Assembly (NCBI GenBank): GCA_963733145.1
Contig: CAVTCJ010000008.1
Span: forward strand, 190,576 to 254,575
Direction: 5' to 3'
Source of the DNA: JAHIKV01 sp963733145
GTDB taxonomy: Bacteria > Planctomycetota > Planctomycetia > Pirellulales > Thermoguttaceae
DNA length: 64,000 nt
The translations under genes were made by a program, and so were the position numbers. Below the pieces are notes generated by a model. The model made no database searches. It worked only from the letters and a program-made list of their open reading frames with translations, and was not told the DNA's origin. Shown piece by piece: positions 36,754-45,881 of this stretch (positions within the stretch are counted from its first letter, which is position 1; each line of letters starts with the position of its first letter).

Positions 36754-39700
36754 CCAATTCAAAGGCCATCGAATCGTGGAGCACTTCGAGCGCGGTCTGT
36801 TCGAGCAGACTCCACTGCTCGAACTCGCTATCGCCGGCATAGTCCCGGGACAAGGCGTTCGAGTCTGAGGCAAGGCCGCTGAAGAGCAGACGGCCGTGCT
36901 CGCCGTGCTCGGCGAGGAGATGATCGACAAAATCGAACTGCATCTCCCTTTCCGGGCCGGCCGGCGAATCGACCCGCGGCGCGAGCCGGACGAAATAGTC
37001 GTCGTGAAGCGATGCCGTCAGCGCGTCTGCCCGCGATGCAAGGAGGTCGGCGGATTGGATCAGGTCGCCCCCGCCGTCGAACCGATCCTCGTATAAGCTC
37101 GACAGCCAGGCCGAGCGGAGATCGGGCAAATTGTTCGGCGCTGCATCGGCAGCTTGCGCCGCTGACGCTGGCACGGCCACCGCCGGCGCCGCCGGCTCGA
37201 TTGCCAGGGCGGCCGATTGCGGGGAAGCGGCGGCGACCGTCGAAACCCGAAACATCGTGTCGCTGCTGTTCGCCCCGTCGCTGACCTGCACCTGGACGTA
37301 AAAATCGCCGCTGTAGCCGGAGTCGCGGTTGACCGTCAGCACGTTGTCCGACATGCTCACGTTCACGGCGGAGGAGCCGAGGGAGGTCAGCGTGGGCGGC
37401 TGGGCCTCGCAGAGCAGGAAGGGGTCGGCGTAATAGTCGGGGCTAAACGCGGCGATGTATGTGCTGCTCTCGATGCTCCCGCCCCAACGATAAAGATCGC
37501 CGTTGGGAAGGATGAAGTACGGGTTCCTGGCGGCGTTGTAGTAGCCGGCGAAATACTTCTCGTCATGCCCGCGGAGATTGGTCCAGAAATCCCCTTCCCA
37601 TTGATAGAGCCCGAACTGCTGATCGAATTCGTAGGCCCGCTGCGTCAGCGGATCGATTCCCAATGCCTGGGCCGAATAACTCAAATGGTCGCCGTCGGGA
37701 TCGGTGGCGCCCACCGAGAGGACCAGACTGGTTTGGGAAGCGGACATCGTCCGGTCGGCGATCGGCGACAATTGCGGAACGCTGTTTGCGGCGGAAACGG
37801 CGAAGGTCTCGCTGTCCGCGGCGGCCCCGTCGCTGACGTTGACCCGGACAACGAAGTTTTGGGCATAATCCGCCGCCCGGGTGACGGTCAGCACGCCCCC
37901 GGAAACGCTCAGTTGCACGTCGCTGCCGGCGACGGGTGCATATTCCGGCTGCTGCGCGTCGCAGAGCAGGAACGGATCGGCGTAATAGTCGGTGCTCAGC
38001 GTGGCGACGTAAGCGCTGGCGTCGATGCTTCCGCCCCAACGGTACAACTCGCCGCCGGGAAGGACGAAATAGGCGTTCTTGGCGCCGTTGTAGTAGCCGG
38101 CGAAGTATTTCTCGTTATGCCCGCGCAAATTGGTCCAAAAGCTGCCGTCCCATTGATACAAGCCAAACTGCTGGTCGAAGTCGTAGGCCCGTTGCGCCAG
38201 CGGATCGATGGTCAGGGCCTGCGCCGAATAGCTCAAGTGGTCGCCGTCGGCGTCGGAGGCGGCGAGCGGAACGGAAACCGTCAACTGGTTGTGCGGCATC
38301 GTTCGATCGGCGATCGGCGACAATTGCGGGGCGGAGTTGGTCACGGCAACCGCGAAGGTTTTGCTGTCCGAGGCCACCCCGTCGCTGACGTTGACCTGAA
38401 CCACGAAATCCTCGGCGAAGTCCGCCGCCCGAGTGACCGTCAGCACGCCGCCGGAAACGCTCAGTTGCACGTCGCCGCTGCCAACCGGAGCGTACACGGG
38501 CGGCTGCGCGTCGCAGAGCAGGAAGGGGTTGGCGTAGTACCCGGCGCTCAGCGTGGCGACGTAGGCGCTGCCCTCGATGCTCCCACCCCAACGATAAAAA
38601 TCGCCGTTGGGAAGGATGAAGTACGGGTTCCTGGCGCCGTTGAAGTAGCCGGCGAAATACTTCTCGTTATGCCCGCGCAGATTGGTCGAAAAACTCCCCT
38701 CCCATTGATACAAGCCAAACTGCTGGTCCAATTGGTACGCCTGCCGGGCCAGCGGATCGACCGTCAGCGCCTGCGCCGAATAGGTCAGTTGGTCGCCGTT
38801 GGCGTCGCTCGCCGATAGCGGAACGGTAAGCGTCGTTTGGTTGTGCGACATCGTCCGGTCGGCGATCTCCGCCAGCACCGGCGCGGAATTGTCCATCCGC
38901 ACGCTCAGCGAATAGGTCCCGGAATACTGGTTCCCATATCCGGCCACCTCAAGGTAATACGTCCCGCTGGCTGAAGCGGTCCACCGGATGCTGGACGAGA
39001 GAGTTCCGCCGCCGGCATCGTCGTTGTACGCCAGTTGCCGCGCGGCGTCGCGGTCCACTAGGTATAAAACAGAGTCGTAAAGCGAACCGAGCGCCGTGCT
39101 GAAGACGTAAGTCCTCCCCGCGACGGCCTGAAACTTGAACCAGTCCACGTCTCCCGCGACGCCGAGCGTTCCGGCGGTCGTGCTGGGGACGCCGACGGCG
39201 GTCGCCGTCGCGGCGCTGTTGCCGTGGTCGTCGGCGGGCAAAACGGTGAGCGTCGTGTTGACCGATGTGCTGTACTGGGAATGATTATCCACCGCGCGGG
39301 CGAAATACCGGTGCGTCCCCGCGGCAAGGCCGGACGTGGAGACCGTAAGGGACGCCGCGCCGCCGACGACCGAGGCGGTCGAGCCGACCAGCGTATCGGA
39401 GGCGTCGTATTGCGAATTGTTGTTCGCGTCGAGGTAAAAATAGACCCGCGTTATCGTGCCCGAGTCGTCCGAAACGCCGTTGGCGATGAACGTGGCGGAG
39501 TTGCCGGCCACGACGGAATTGGGCGAAGCGGTCAGGGAGGCGATCGCCGGGCCGTGCAACTGGCCGCCGAGCAGATTGAGGGTGTTGTAGGCGTTGAGGA
39601 CTCCGCCGGAGGCCGTTTTTCCGCTCAAGGCGCTCGATTTGTCGACGCCGCCGAGGAGGGCGTTGCGGACTTCCGCCGCGGTGGCGGTCGGGTCGAGCGC

Positions 39701-41083
39701 AAAGGCCAGGGCGGCTACGCCCGTGACGTGCGGCGTGGCCATGCTGGTGCCGGAATAGGAGGCGTAGCGGTTGCCGGGCACGGTGCTCCAAATGGAAACG
39801 CCGGGGGCGGCCAGATCGACGGTCGAGGCGCCGTAGCAACTGAAACTCGCCAGCCCGCCGGATTGGTCGATGGCCGCCACGGATATCACGTTCGAGCAGG
39901 CGTAATTCGCCGGATATTGCGGACTGGTGTCGTTGTTCGTGCCGTCGTTTCCGGCCGCGGCGACGAAGAGAATGTCGGCGTTGTTGCTGGCCTGGATGGC
40001 GTTGTACAAGGAGGAACTGTATCCGCCGCCGCCCCAACTGTTGTTGATCACGCGGACGTTCACGCCGTACTGGGTCCGCATCATGGTGGCGTAGTTGATC
40101 GCGCGGACGGCGTCGGAGAGGTAGCCGGAGCCGTTGGCGTCGAGGAACTTCAGGGCCATGATGGAGCTGGACCAGTTCAGCCCGGCCACTCCGGCGGCGT
40201 TGTTGGCCGCCGCGGCGATGGTGCCCGAGACGTGCGTCCCGTGGCTGTTGTCGTCCATCGGATTGCCGTCGTTGTTGACGAAGTCGTAGCCGTGGACGTC
40301 GTCGACGAAGCCGTTGTGGTCGTCGTCGATGCCGTTGCCGGGTATCTCGCCGGGATTGGTCCAGATGTTGGCGGCCAGATCGACGTGGGTGTAATCGACG
40401 CCGGTGTCGATGACGGCCACGACCACGCTGGAGCTTCCGGTGGTCAGGTTCCAAGCCTGCGGCGCGTCGATCGCGGACATGCCCCAGAGTTGACCGTAGA
40501 GCGGATCGTTGGGAGTCGAAACGTCGACCTGGCTAACGGCGTCCTGCTCGAAAGAGGCCACGTATTGGTCCGTGCCGAGCCAGTCCCGCACCGCATCCAG
40601 AGAGGCGCCGGAGCTGCGGACGAGGACTTGTCCTTCCAACCCCAGCCCGCGAATGACGTCGAACTCGACACCGCCGCCGACCAGCAGACTCGCCGTCTCG
40701 GCCACGGAGGAAACACCGGCGACGGCGGCCGTGTCGAACTGCACGATCCAATCGTAGAGGTCCGCCTGGCCGGAGACGGAAGTCGTTTGCGGCGCGGCGG
40801 CGTCGCTCTCGACGGTCCAATCAGCCACTCCGGCGTGCGCCGTGGAAGTCTGGTCGGCGACGTCCTGGAACCAGACCGCGGAGATCAGCGAGGCCGCGCC
40901 GGCGGCGTCCATCAACTGTCGCGATTCGAGCGGCTCGACGTGCAGCGCGCGGCGCCGGCCGTGGAGTTTGCCGGACGCGGCGGCGCCACGCGTTCGGTCT
41001 TCGAGATTCAACAGGCCGGCAACTTCGCGTGCCAACCTATAGTAAACGCCCAACGCAGACGCGTTGATTCCGGGGCAGCGCAT
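36719..41083 (-). CDS. secreted subtilisin-like serine protease with PPC domain and three copies of a planctomycete repeat
   Basis: About 1454 residues from ATG 41083. The N-terminus has the planctomycete surface-protein motif ALHVEPLESRQLMDA. The S8 catalytic triad is complete: Asp in VAVIDTGVDYTHVDL (about 226), His in NSHGTHVSGTIA (about 281) and Ser in YSGTSMATPHVTG (about 447). A pre-peptidase C-terminal domain follows (GDVDWFKFQAVAGRTYVFST). Then come three repeats of about 180 residues, each with IADRTM...SDANGDQL and QFGLYQWEGSF...LRGHNEKYFAG...YRWGGSI, and a degenerate fourth linker. The start is uncertain; no ribosome-binding site is clear and a TTG lies 42 bases earlier. Downstream, on the same strand, of an ECF sigma/anti-sigma-serpin pair. 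Confidence 0.9.
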   Translation of the reverse strand: MRCPGINASALGVYYRLAREVAGLLNLEDRTRGAAASGKLHGRRRALHVEPLESRQLMDAAGAASLISAVWFQDVADQTSTAHAGVADWTVESDAAAPQTTSVSGQADLYDWIVQFDTAAVAGVSSVAETASLLVGGGVEFDVIRGLGLEGQVLVRSSGASLDAVRDWLGTDQYVASFEQDAVSQVDVSTPNDPLYGQLWGMSAIDAPQAWNLTTGSSSVVVAVIDTGVDYTHVDLAANIWTNPGEIPGNGIDDDHNGFVDDVHGYDFVNNDGNPMDDNSHGTHVSGTIAAAANNAAGVAGLNWSSSIMALKFLDANGSGYLSDAVRAINYATMMRTQYGVNVRVINNSWGGGGYSSSLYNAIQASNNADILFVAAAGNDGTNNDTSPQYPANYACSNVISVAAIDQSGGLASFSCYGASTVDLAAPGVSIWSTVPGNRYASYSGTSMATPHVTGVAALAFALDPTATAAEVRNALLGGVDKSSALSGKTASGGVLNAYNTLNLLGGQLHGPAIASLTASPNSVVAGNSATFIANGVSDDSGTITRVYFYLDANNNSQYDASDTLVGSTASVVGGAASLTVSTSGLAAGTHRYFARAVDNHSQYSTSVNTTLTVLPADDHGNSAATATAVGVPSTTAGTLGVAGDVDWFKFQAVAGRTYVFSTALGSLYDSVLYLVDRDAARQLAYNDDAGGGTLSSSIRWTASASGTYYLEVAGYGNQYSGTYSLSVRMDNSAPVLAEIADRTMSHNQTTLTVPLSASDANGDQLTYSAQALTVDPLARQAYQLDQQFGLYQWEGSFSTNLRGHNEKYFAGYFNGARNPYFILPNGDFYRWGGSIEGSAYVATLSAGYYANPFLLCDAQPPVYAPVGSGDVQLSVSGGVLTVTRAADFAEDFVVQVNVSDGVASDSKTFAVAVTNSAPQLSPIADRTMPHNQLTVSVPLAASDADGDHLSYSAQALTIDPLAQRAYDFDQQFGLYQWDGSFWTNLRGHNEKYFAGYYNGAKNAYFVLPGGELYRWGGSIDASAYVATLSTDYYADPFLLCDAQQPEYAPVAGSDVQLSVSGGVLTVTRAADYAQNFVVRVNVSDGAAADSETFAVSAANSVPQLSPIADRTMSASQTSLVLSVGATDPDGDHLSYSAQALGIDPLTQRAYEFDQQFGLYQWEGDFWTNLRGHDEKYFAGYYNAARNPYFILPNGDLYRWGGSIESSTYIAAFSPDYYADPFLLCEAQPPTLTSLGSSAVNVSMSDNVLTVNRDSGYSGDFYVQVQVSDGANSSDTMFRVSTVAAASPQSAALAIEPAAPAVAVPASAAQAADAAPNNLPDLRSAWLSSLYEDRFDGGGDLIQSADLLASRADALTASLHDDYFVRLAPRVDSPAGPEREMQFDFVDHLLAEHGEHGRLLFSGLASDSNALSRDYAGDSEFEQWSLLEQTALEVLHDSMAFELGATAGLSSTVG

Positions 41084-41125
41084 GATGCAAATACCGTGGT
41101 GCGAAATCCAGGAGCGCTCCGTCAA

Positions 41126-41678
41126 TCAACGACGGGCAGGCTCTTTGTGACAAGACTCAACAGAATGAGACAAACAGTGAAAAGACCGGCCTCTAGCTAT
41201 TGGAAGTCTGTGTCATAAGTTGCCCGTCGTCAAACGGCGAAGCGGATTCCAAACAACATTGCGCTGGGATGAGGTAATTCTTAGTCAAGTGTCGCGTAAT
41301 AGCAACCCTTTTAACCTGAAATGGGGAGAGAAGCGACCTCTGATACCCCAATGTACGGAGCGGTCAAAATTATGGTTCGGAGGGGATTTTGCCGCAACAA
41401 GTATAAGGAATCGAAGTGATTTCGGGAGAAAACGCATCCGCTCAATATCGGATAATGGATAAACCAATAGCCGGCGGCTAACAGCCGCCGGAATGTGCTC
41501 GCGGTCAGATCCCGTCGCCGGCGGCTGTTGGGGCGGCGGGAGGAGCGCCCAGAGGGTACCCGGTCCTTGTTTTCGGCCGATGGTTTCTCGGTGAAATCAC
41601 GTGTTCCCGCCGAAAAATGGACCAGTCCCCTGCCGCTCCATGAACGCTTACGATGATGTATGGTGCGCTGAGCGTTTC
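41126..41678. other. 0.55-kb spacer between subtilase and serpin genes
   Basis: Should contain the subtilase promoter, since the gap is too long for simple read-through. It contains a diverged AATAGCCGGCGGCTAACAGCC palindrome at 41467-41540 and GGGGCGGCGGGAGG-rich sequence. No gene is seen, and I cannot place a promoter with confidence. Confidence 0.45.
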
Positions 41679-43664
41679 TTACCCAGGGGTGCGTCCCCAA
41701 GGGGGAGTAGGGCCCGTCGGCTCGTCTTTCCCGGATGACTTTTCGGGAGTGGTTAATCTTCCCAAAAACAAGATGTTCCCGCTTTTCTGGTCGCAGATCA
41801 TGAACAGGAAGGGATGGTCGGCCCGGAATGTCGGCGGCGGCACGCGGGGAGGCATGCCGGTGCCTGTGCCCTCGATCGCCGTGGCCGCGGCCGCCTCGGT
41901 TCCGGCCTCGTTCACGTCCACGAAGGTTTTGTGAATCACGGCGGAAAGCGACAGGTAGCGGCCGCCGTCGATGCCCGAAAAATCGGCGTTGCCGGAGAAC
42001 GCCAGTTTCATTCCCAACGCCTCCAGCGCGGGCTTCAACTCGAAGCTCATTTCCAACCTGAACTTAGGCAGATAGACTTCCACTTGGCGCGGGCGAAGTT
42101 GCTTGCGCAACTGAGCGATTTTTTCGGACGAAAGCGACTGCTCGACCGCCGATAAGCCGTCAAGCTGTCTCGGCAAGACGATCAGCATCGATAAATCGCG
42201 TCCTTTATAGGGCAGTTCCAGGGCCTGGAGCGTTTCGTCTTCCGTATAACGAAAACTCCCTCCCTGGAACATCAAGGGGACCTTGGTCTTCTTGGCGGCC
42301 GAGACGTTGAAATCATACTGCCGGGTATTCATTGTCGAGAACAGGTTCTGCCACGCCGCCTTGAAATAGATGGCATTGGTCAGCACCAACTGGGTCGAGG
42401 CGTCGATTTGCCCCTCGGCGATCAGGTTTTTGATCCGCTCGGCGGTCTGCTGTTCCACCCACTGGTTGATCCGCTGCCGAACGGCCTCGGGATTTCCGCG
42501 AAAATCGACGGGAAAAATTCCGCCGGTCCGGTAATACTTGTGAATGGTGTCGACGTACGACTGGAGGAAGGGATGGGTCTTTTCGCCCCACAAGGCGTTG
42601 GCCACGTGCAATTGATAGGGGAGCTTCGGGGCATTGAAACGCTGGTTCAACTCGGACATGCCGGTGTGAATCAACGCCACGTTCCAGGGGATCAACTGCG
42701 CTTCGGTCCCCATGCGTGCGGCCGCCGCGGGAAAGCAGAGCGTCCGGCCCATTTGCGCGGCCGTGTCTCCGCGGGCGCCCTCGGCGGTCATGGCCAACGC
42801 GCTGGAAATGGAATAGGGGGAGAAGAAGAGGTTTTTCCCCGACTTCTCCTGGGACAACTGTTTGTACAGGTTCCAGGCGAAATCGCTGTTAGCCGTTACC
42901 GCGTAATTGACGGGGGCCTTGCCTGCCTCGGCCGCCAACAGATGATCGGCCGTTCCAGTCACGCTACCCCGGACGTTGGTCAATGTGACCACGCCGGCCA
43001 GGACAAGAACTCGGGTGATACTTCGCATGGTCGCTGCTCCTTTGGACTCCAGTGGAGTCGGGGAAAGGGGTTGATGGGTTCCGATGAAAAACTTGGTCCC
43101 GGCGGCCGTCGCCGTGCCGGCCGGGGTCTCGACGATCAATCTGGGACGCTCCCGACCGGAGGGGAGATTCGCCGCCGATTCGATAAACAATTCGCCCCGA
43201 TCGAGGCGAATCATCGCCGGTTTGACGACGCGGTAGGAGGCCCCGCCGGTCGGCTGCACCTTCCAGCCGGCGGCCAATTGAACTGATGCCGGCGGTGCGG
43301 TGTTCTGCGTCTTCCGTTTAATGTGGTCCCCGCCGCTGGGGAAAACAAACAGCGACGCCGCCAGCAACAGGCAGGCCGCCGCAGTAATGGCCGCCCAACG
43401 CAGCGATTTCCGTCCGACACGCCCACTTGGCGCCACACCCGGCTTATCGTTCAGCGAATGGATGATCCTCACGGCCAGTTTGTCGGCACCGGTGGGCGGC
43501 CGCAGTGCCGCATTCAGCCGATCGACCGCCGCTCGCGCCGCGGCCAACGACTCAGCCGCCTCGGGCGAATCCGCCAGCCAGGCCTCGACCTCGGCGGCCT
43601 GGCTCTCGGACAGTTCGCCCACGAGGTGCAACTCCAACAGATTGTGCGCTCGATCGGCGTTCAT
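41679..43664 (-). CDS. transmembrane anti-sigma/FecR protein fused to an inhibitory-type serpin
   Basis: 661 residues. Residues 1-90 form an anti-sigma-like cytoplasmic domain (LLELHLVGELSESQAAEVEA). One membrane helix follows (ITAAACLLLAASLFVF), then a FecR domain (IRLDRGELFIESA, LIVETPAGTATAAGTKFF, VLVLAGVVTLTNVRGSV), then a complete serpin from about residue 265 (FAWNLYKQLS, NLFFSPYSISSALAM, FVDVNEAGTEAAAATA). The reactive-loop hinge EAGTEAAAATA fits inhibitory serpins. ATG 43664 overlaps the sigma factor stop by ATGA. An internal ATG at 43028 with AAAGGAG could start a free serpin, but the bases after it still encode the last FecR strands, so fusion is the better reading. Confidence 0.85.
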   Translation of the reverse strand: MNADRAHNLLELHLVGELSESQAAEVEAWLADSPEAAESLAAARAAVDRLNAALRPPTGADKLAVRIIHSLNDKPGVAPSGRVGRKSLRWAAITAAACLLLAASLFVFPSGGDHIKRKTQNTAPPASVQLAAGWKVQPTGGASYRVVKPAMIRLDRGELFIESAANLPSGRERPRLIVETPAGTATAAGTKFFIGTHQPLSPTPLESKGAATMRSITRVLVLAGVVTLTNVRGSVTGTADHLLAAEAGKAPVNYAVTANSDFAWNLYKQLSQEKSGKNLFFSPYSISSALAMTAEGARGDTAAQMGRTLCFPAAAARMGTEAQLIPWNVALIHTGMSELNQRFNAPKLPYQLHVANALWGEKTHPFLQSYVDTIHKYYRTGGIFPVDFRGNPEAVRQRINQWVEQQTAERIKNLIAEGQIDASTQLVLTNAIYFKAAWQNLFSTMNTRQYDFNVSAAKKTKVPLMFQGGSFRYTEDETLQALELPYKGRDLSMLIVLPRQLDGLSAVEQSLSSEKIAQLRKQLRPRQVEVYLPKFRLEMSFELKPALEALGMKLAFSGNADFSGIDGGRYLSLSAVIHKTFVDVNEAGTEAAAATAIEGTGTGMPPRVPPPTFRADHPFLFMICDQKSGNILFLGRLTTPEKSSGKDEPTGPTPPWGRTPG

Positions 43665-44191
43665 CGCGCGCGCTCCCGTTCGATGGTAATGCGTAGTTTT
43701 CCGTAAGCCCGCGAGAGGGTTGCGGTCACGGTGCCCAAGGGCGATCCCAGCCGCTCGGCGATCTGTCGGCACCGCAACCCCTCGGTATGTTTCAAGTGCA
43801 ATACGGCCGCCTCGAAGTCGTTCAACAGGGATATGGCCTTTCGCAGTTCAATCGTTTGATCCTCGCCCGGGCAATCACCGCCGGCCGGAACGAGCGCCTC
43901 TTGCAAGGGCTCGGCGGAATCGCGCCGCCGACGCCGCGCCGCCTCAAGACAGCACCGCCGCGCAACGGCGAACAGCCAGGGCAACGGCTCGCGGGGGACG
44001 CGCCGGCAGCGAACCTGATCGAACAGCCGCAGCATTGCCTCCTGAGCGGCGTCTTCGCCGTCGTGCCGGTTCTCCAGCCGCAGCAGGCAATAACGCAGTA
44101 TCGCCGGCGTGTGTTGGCGCACGAACCTAGCGAACGCATCGCGGTCGCCCGCGGCAGCGGCGCTAAGCAGGTCCGAATCGGAATTGCTCAT
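43661..44191 (-). CDS. ECF RNA polymerase sigma factor
   Basis: 176 residues with sigma region 2 (DAFARFVRQHTPAILRY, DGEDAAQEAMLRLF) and region 4 (LNDFEAAVLHLKHTEGL, CRQIAERLGSPLGTVTATLS). I start at ATG 44191 (SNSDSDLLSAAAAGD) rather than the longer frame to 44287. Its stop overlaps the start of the anti-sigma/FecR-serpin gene, the standard coupled arrangement for an ECF sigma and its anti-sigma. Targets are unknown; autoregulation and the downstream subtilase are natural candidates. Confidence 0.92.
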   Translation of the reverse strand: MSNSDSDLLSAAAAGDRDAFARFVRQHTPAILRYCLLRLENRHDGEDAAQEAMLRLFDQVRCRRVPREPLPWLFAVARRCCLEAARRRRRDSAEPLQEALVPAGGDCPGEDQTIELRKAISLLNDFEAAVLHLKHTEGLRCRQIAERLGSPLGTVTATLSRAYGKLRITIERERAR

Positions 44192-44329
44192 CGGTTCGTT
44201 TCGGCATGACGCAGTTCCGCCAATTGCTCCCGATAGTAACTGTCGAAAACGGCGGTTTTGCTGCAAAGAATTTGAAGAAAATTCCACTTAAACAGGGGAA
44301 TCCTTCCTTCATCGCACAAGTCAATTTTA

Positions 44330-45349
44330 TTACCGCGGTTTGATTTGTCGGTGCGACGGCGACTCGCGGATCAATTCCACGCCGTTCCCCCCCGACGACT
44401 TGACGCGGTACATCGCCCGATCGGCGTCGTGCAACAGGCCCTCGATCCGCCGGTGTACGCCGGTGCCGATCGCCACACCGATGCTGGCGCCGATCCGTAT
44501 GGAACCCGCTTCAATCGCCATCGGCTGCCGAATCTGCTCGAGCATCCGCCGGGCGACCAATACGCCGCTCCGATCGTCGGGGACGTCATCGATCAACACG
44601 GTGAACTCATCTCCGCCGAAGCGAGCCGCCATGTCGCCGGGCCGGACGCAACCGACCAGCCGCCGGGCCACTTCGCACAATACCCGATCGCCGGTCAGAT
44701 GGCCGAAACGGTCGTTGATCCCCTTGAAGCCGTCCAAGTCGATAAAGCAGACGGCAAACATGTAATCCTTGTGCCGGCGCAGGCGTTCCCAAGCACGGGT
44801 CAGCAGTCGTTCAAACAGCCGTCGGTCGGGCAACCCGGTCAACGGATCGTGCCCAGGCAATCCCAAATAGCACGTGTCGGCCCCGACGGCAAGTAGGGAG
44901 TCGTCGGGGCCAACGGTAGGAGAATCCCTGACTACGACGATCCATCCGCCGCCGTCGCTGTCCGGCAAGTGGCAGAGGCGCCACTCGGCGGCGAATGTCT
45001 GCCCGTCCTTTCGCCGCAGCGCGACATGAAACTTCAGTGTGGTCAGACTCCCATCCACATGACTGTCCATAAGCTCCGCCAGCGCAGCGACGTCCGCCGA
45101 TGGACACACTTGGCCGATGGCGATGCCGGACAGTTCCTCGGCGGTATAGCCAAGCTGCTCGCAGGCGGCCTGGTTTACCCCGCACAAGGCCATATCCCGC
45201 CTGTCCAATTGAAAGACGGCGTCGGGCAATAAATCGAACGCGGTTTGCATCGATCCCGACCAACAGCCCACCAAGGAGGGAGCCGTTGCCGAAGAGCCGG
45301 CGATGAACGAACCTCCCTCAAAGTCTTGACTACGGGCTGAAAATGACAT
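44330..45349 (-). CDS. PAS-GGDEF diguanylate cyclase
   Basis: About 339 residues. A PAS domain (FDLLPDAVFQLDRRDMALCG, YTAEELSGIAIGQV) is followed by a GGDEF domain with DPLTGLPDRRLFERLL and the intact active site RFGGDEFTVLID. RPGD five residues upstream is a product-inhibition I-site. It makes c-di-GMP and has no membrane helix or signal. Start taken at ATG 45349; no ribosome-binding site is obvious, and a GTG or an ATG further in are alternatives. Divergent from the exopolysaccharide locus, whose output c-di-GMP often controls. Confidence 0.88.
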   Translation of the reverse strand: MSFSARSQDFEGGSFIAGSSATAPSLVGCWSGSMQTAFDLLPDAVFQLDRRDMALCGVNQAACEQLGYTAEELSGIAIGQVCPSADVAALAELMDSHVDGSLTTLKFHVALRRKDGQTFAAEWRLCHLPDSDGGGWIVVVRDSPTVGPDDSLLAVGADTCYLGLPGHDPLTGLPDRRLFERLLTRAWERLRRHKDYMFAVCFIDLDGFKGINDRFGHLTGDRVLCEVARRLVGCVRPGDMAARFGGDEFTVLIDDVPDDRSGVLVARRMLEQIRQPMAIEAGSIRIGASIGVAIGTGVHRRIEGLLHDADRAMYRVKSSGGNGVELIRESPSHRQIKPR

Positions 45350-45633
45350 TGTCGGTATAACCGTTACAACACGAGGGCCGGGAAGTTTAATTGTTAAAAG
45401 TCCATAGGGCGGCAGTGGGGAGCGAACATTCCGAACGCTTATGGATTCGAGCGTTTTTATCTCCCTTCTGCTGAGCAAAACCTTCCACAACGCCTTGCAG
45501 CAGTTTCATTATAGGGGTTCCGAGGGGAGTAATGAATACCCGGACAATATGCATCTGTGGGCGGGGGGCAATTCCAATACTGCGCACTTCCTACGGTTGT
45601 ACCATGACGCGCAGTGTCCGTGATTCAATCGTG

Positions 45634-45662
45634 TTGATAAAACTGCCTAGGCTGGCTATAAT
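45634..45662 (+). promoter_or_regulatory. sigma70-type promoter ahead of the exopolysaccharide locus
   Basis: TTGATA, a 17-base spacer and TATAAT at 45634-45662, pointing toward the wzz-like gene 220 bp downstream. The -10 lies within a palindrome TGGCTATAATAGCCA, which could be an operator. Good match to the housekeeping consensus; untested. Confidence 0.5.
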
Positions 45663-45881
45663 AGCCAGATATACCATGCTGCTTATCTTAACATTCCGAG
45701 ACCGACTCATTCGTCGCTATTCAGCTAATTTGTTTGCTCGTGCCTGGGGTTGTTTTCGGATTGCCGATCAGCCCGGGGGTATTTCGCCGTTGCCTTTTCA
45801 AGTCATTTCGTTCCGAGTTTTTGCGCAATCCGCTTTGGGAACGCTTTTCCGAAATGGAGCGGAGGCGCGAGGGAGTCTGCT

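Noticed and set aside
45349..45881. c-di-GMP riboswitch upstream of the EPS locus
   Set aside because: I looked for the conserved GEMM core and could not find it; only a promoter-like sequence and a palindrome were supported.
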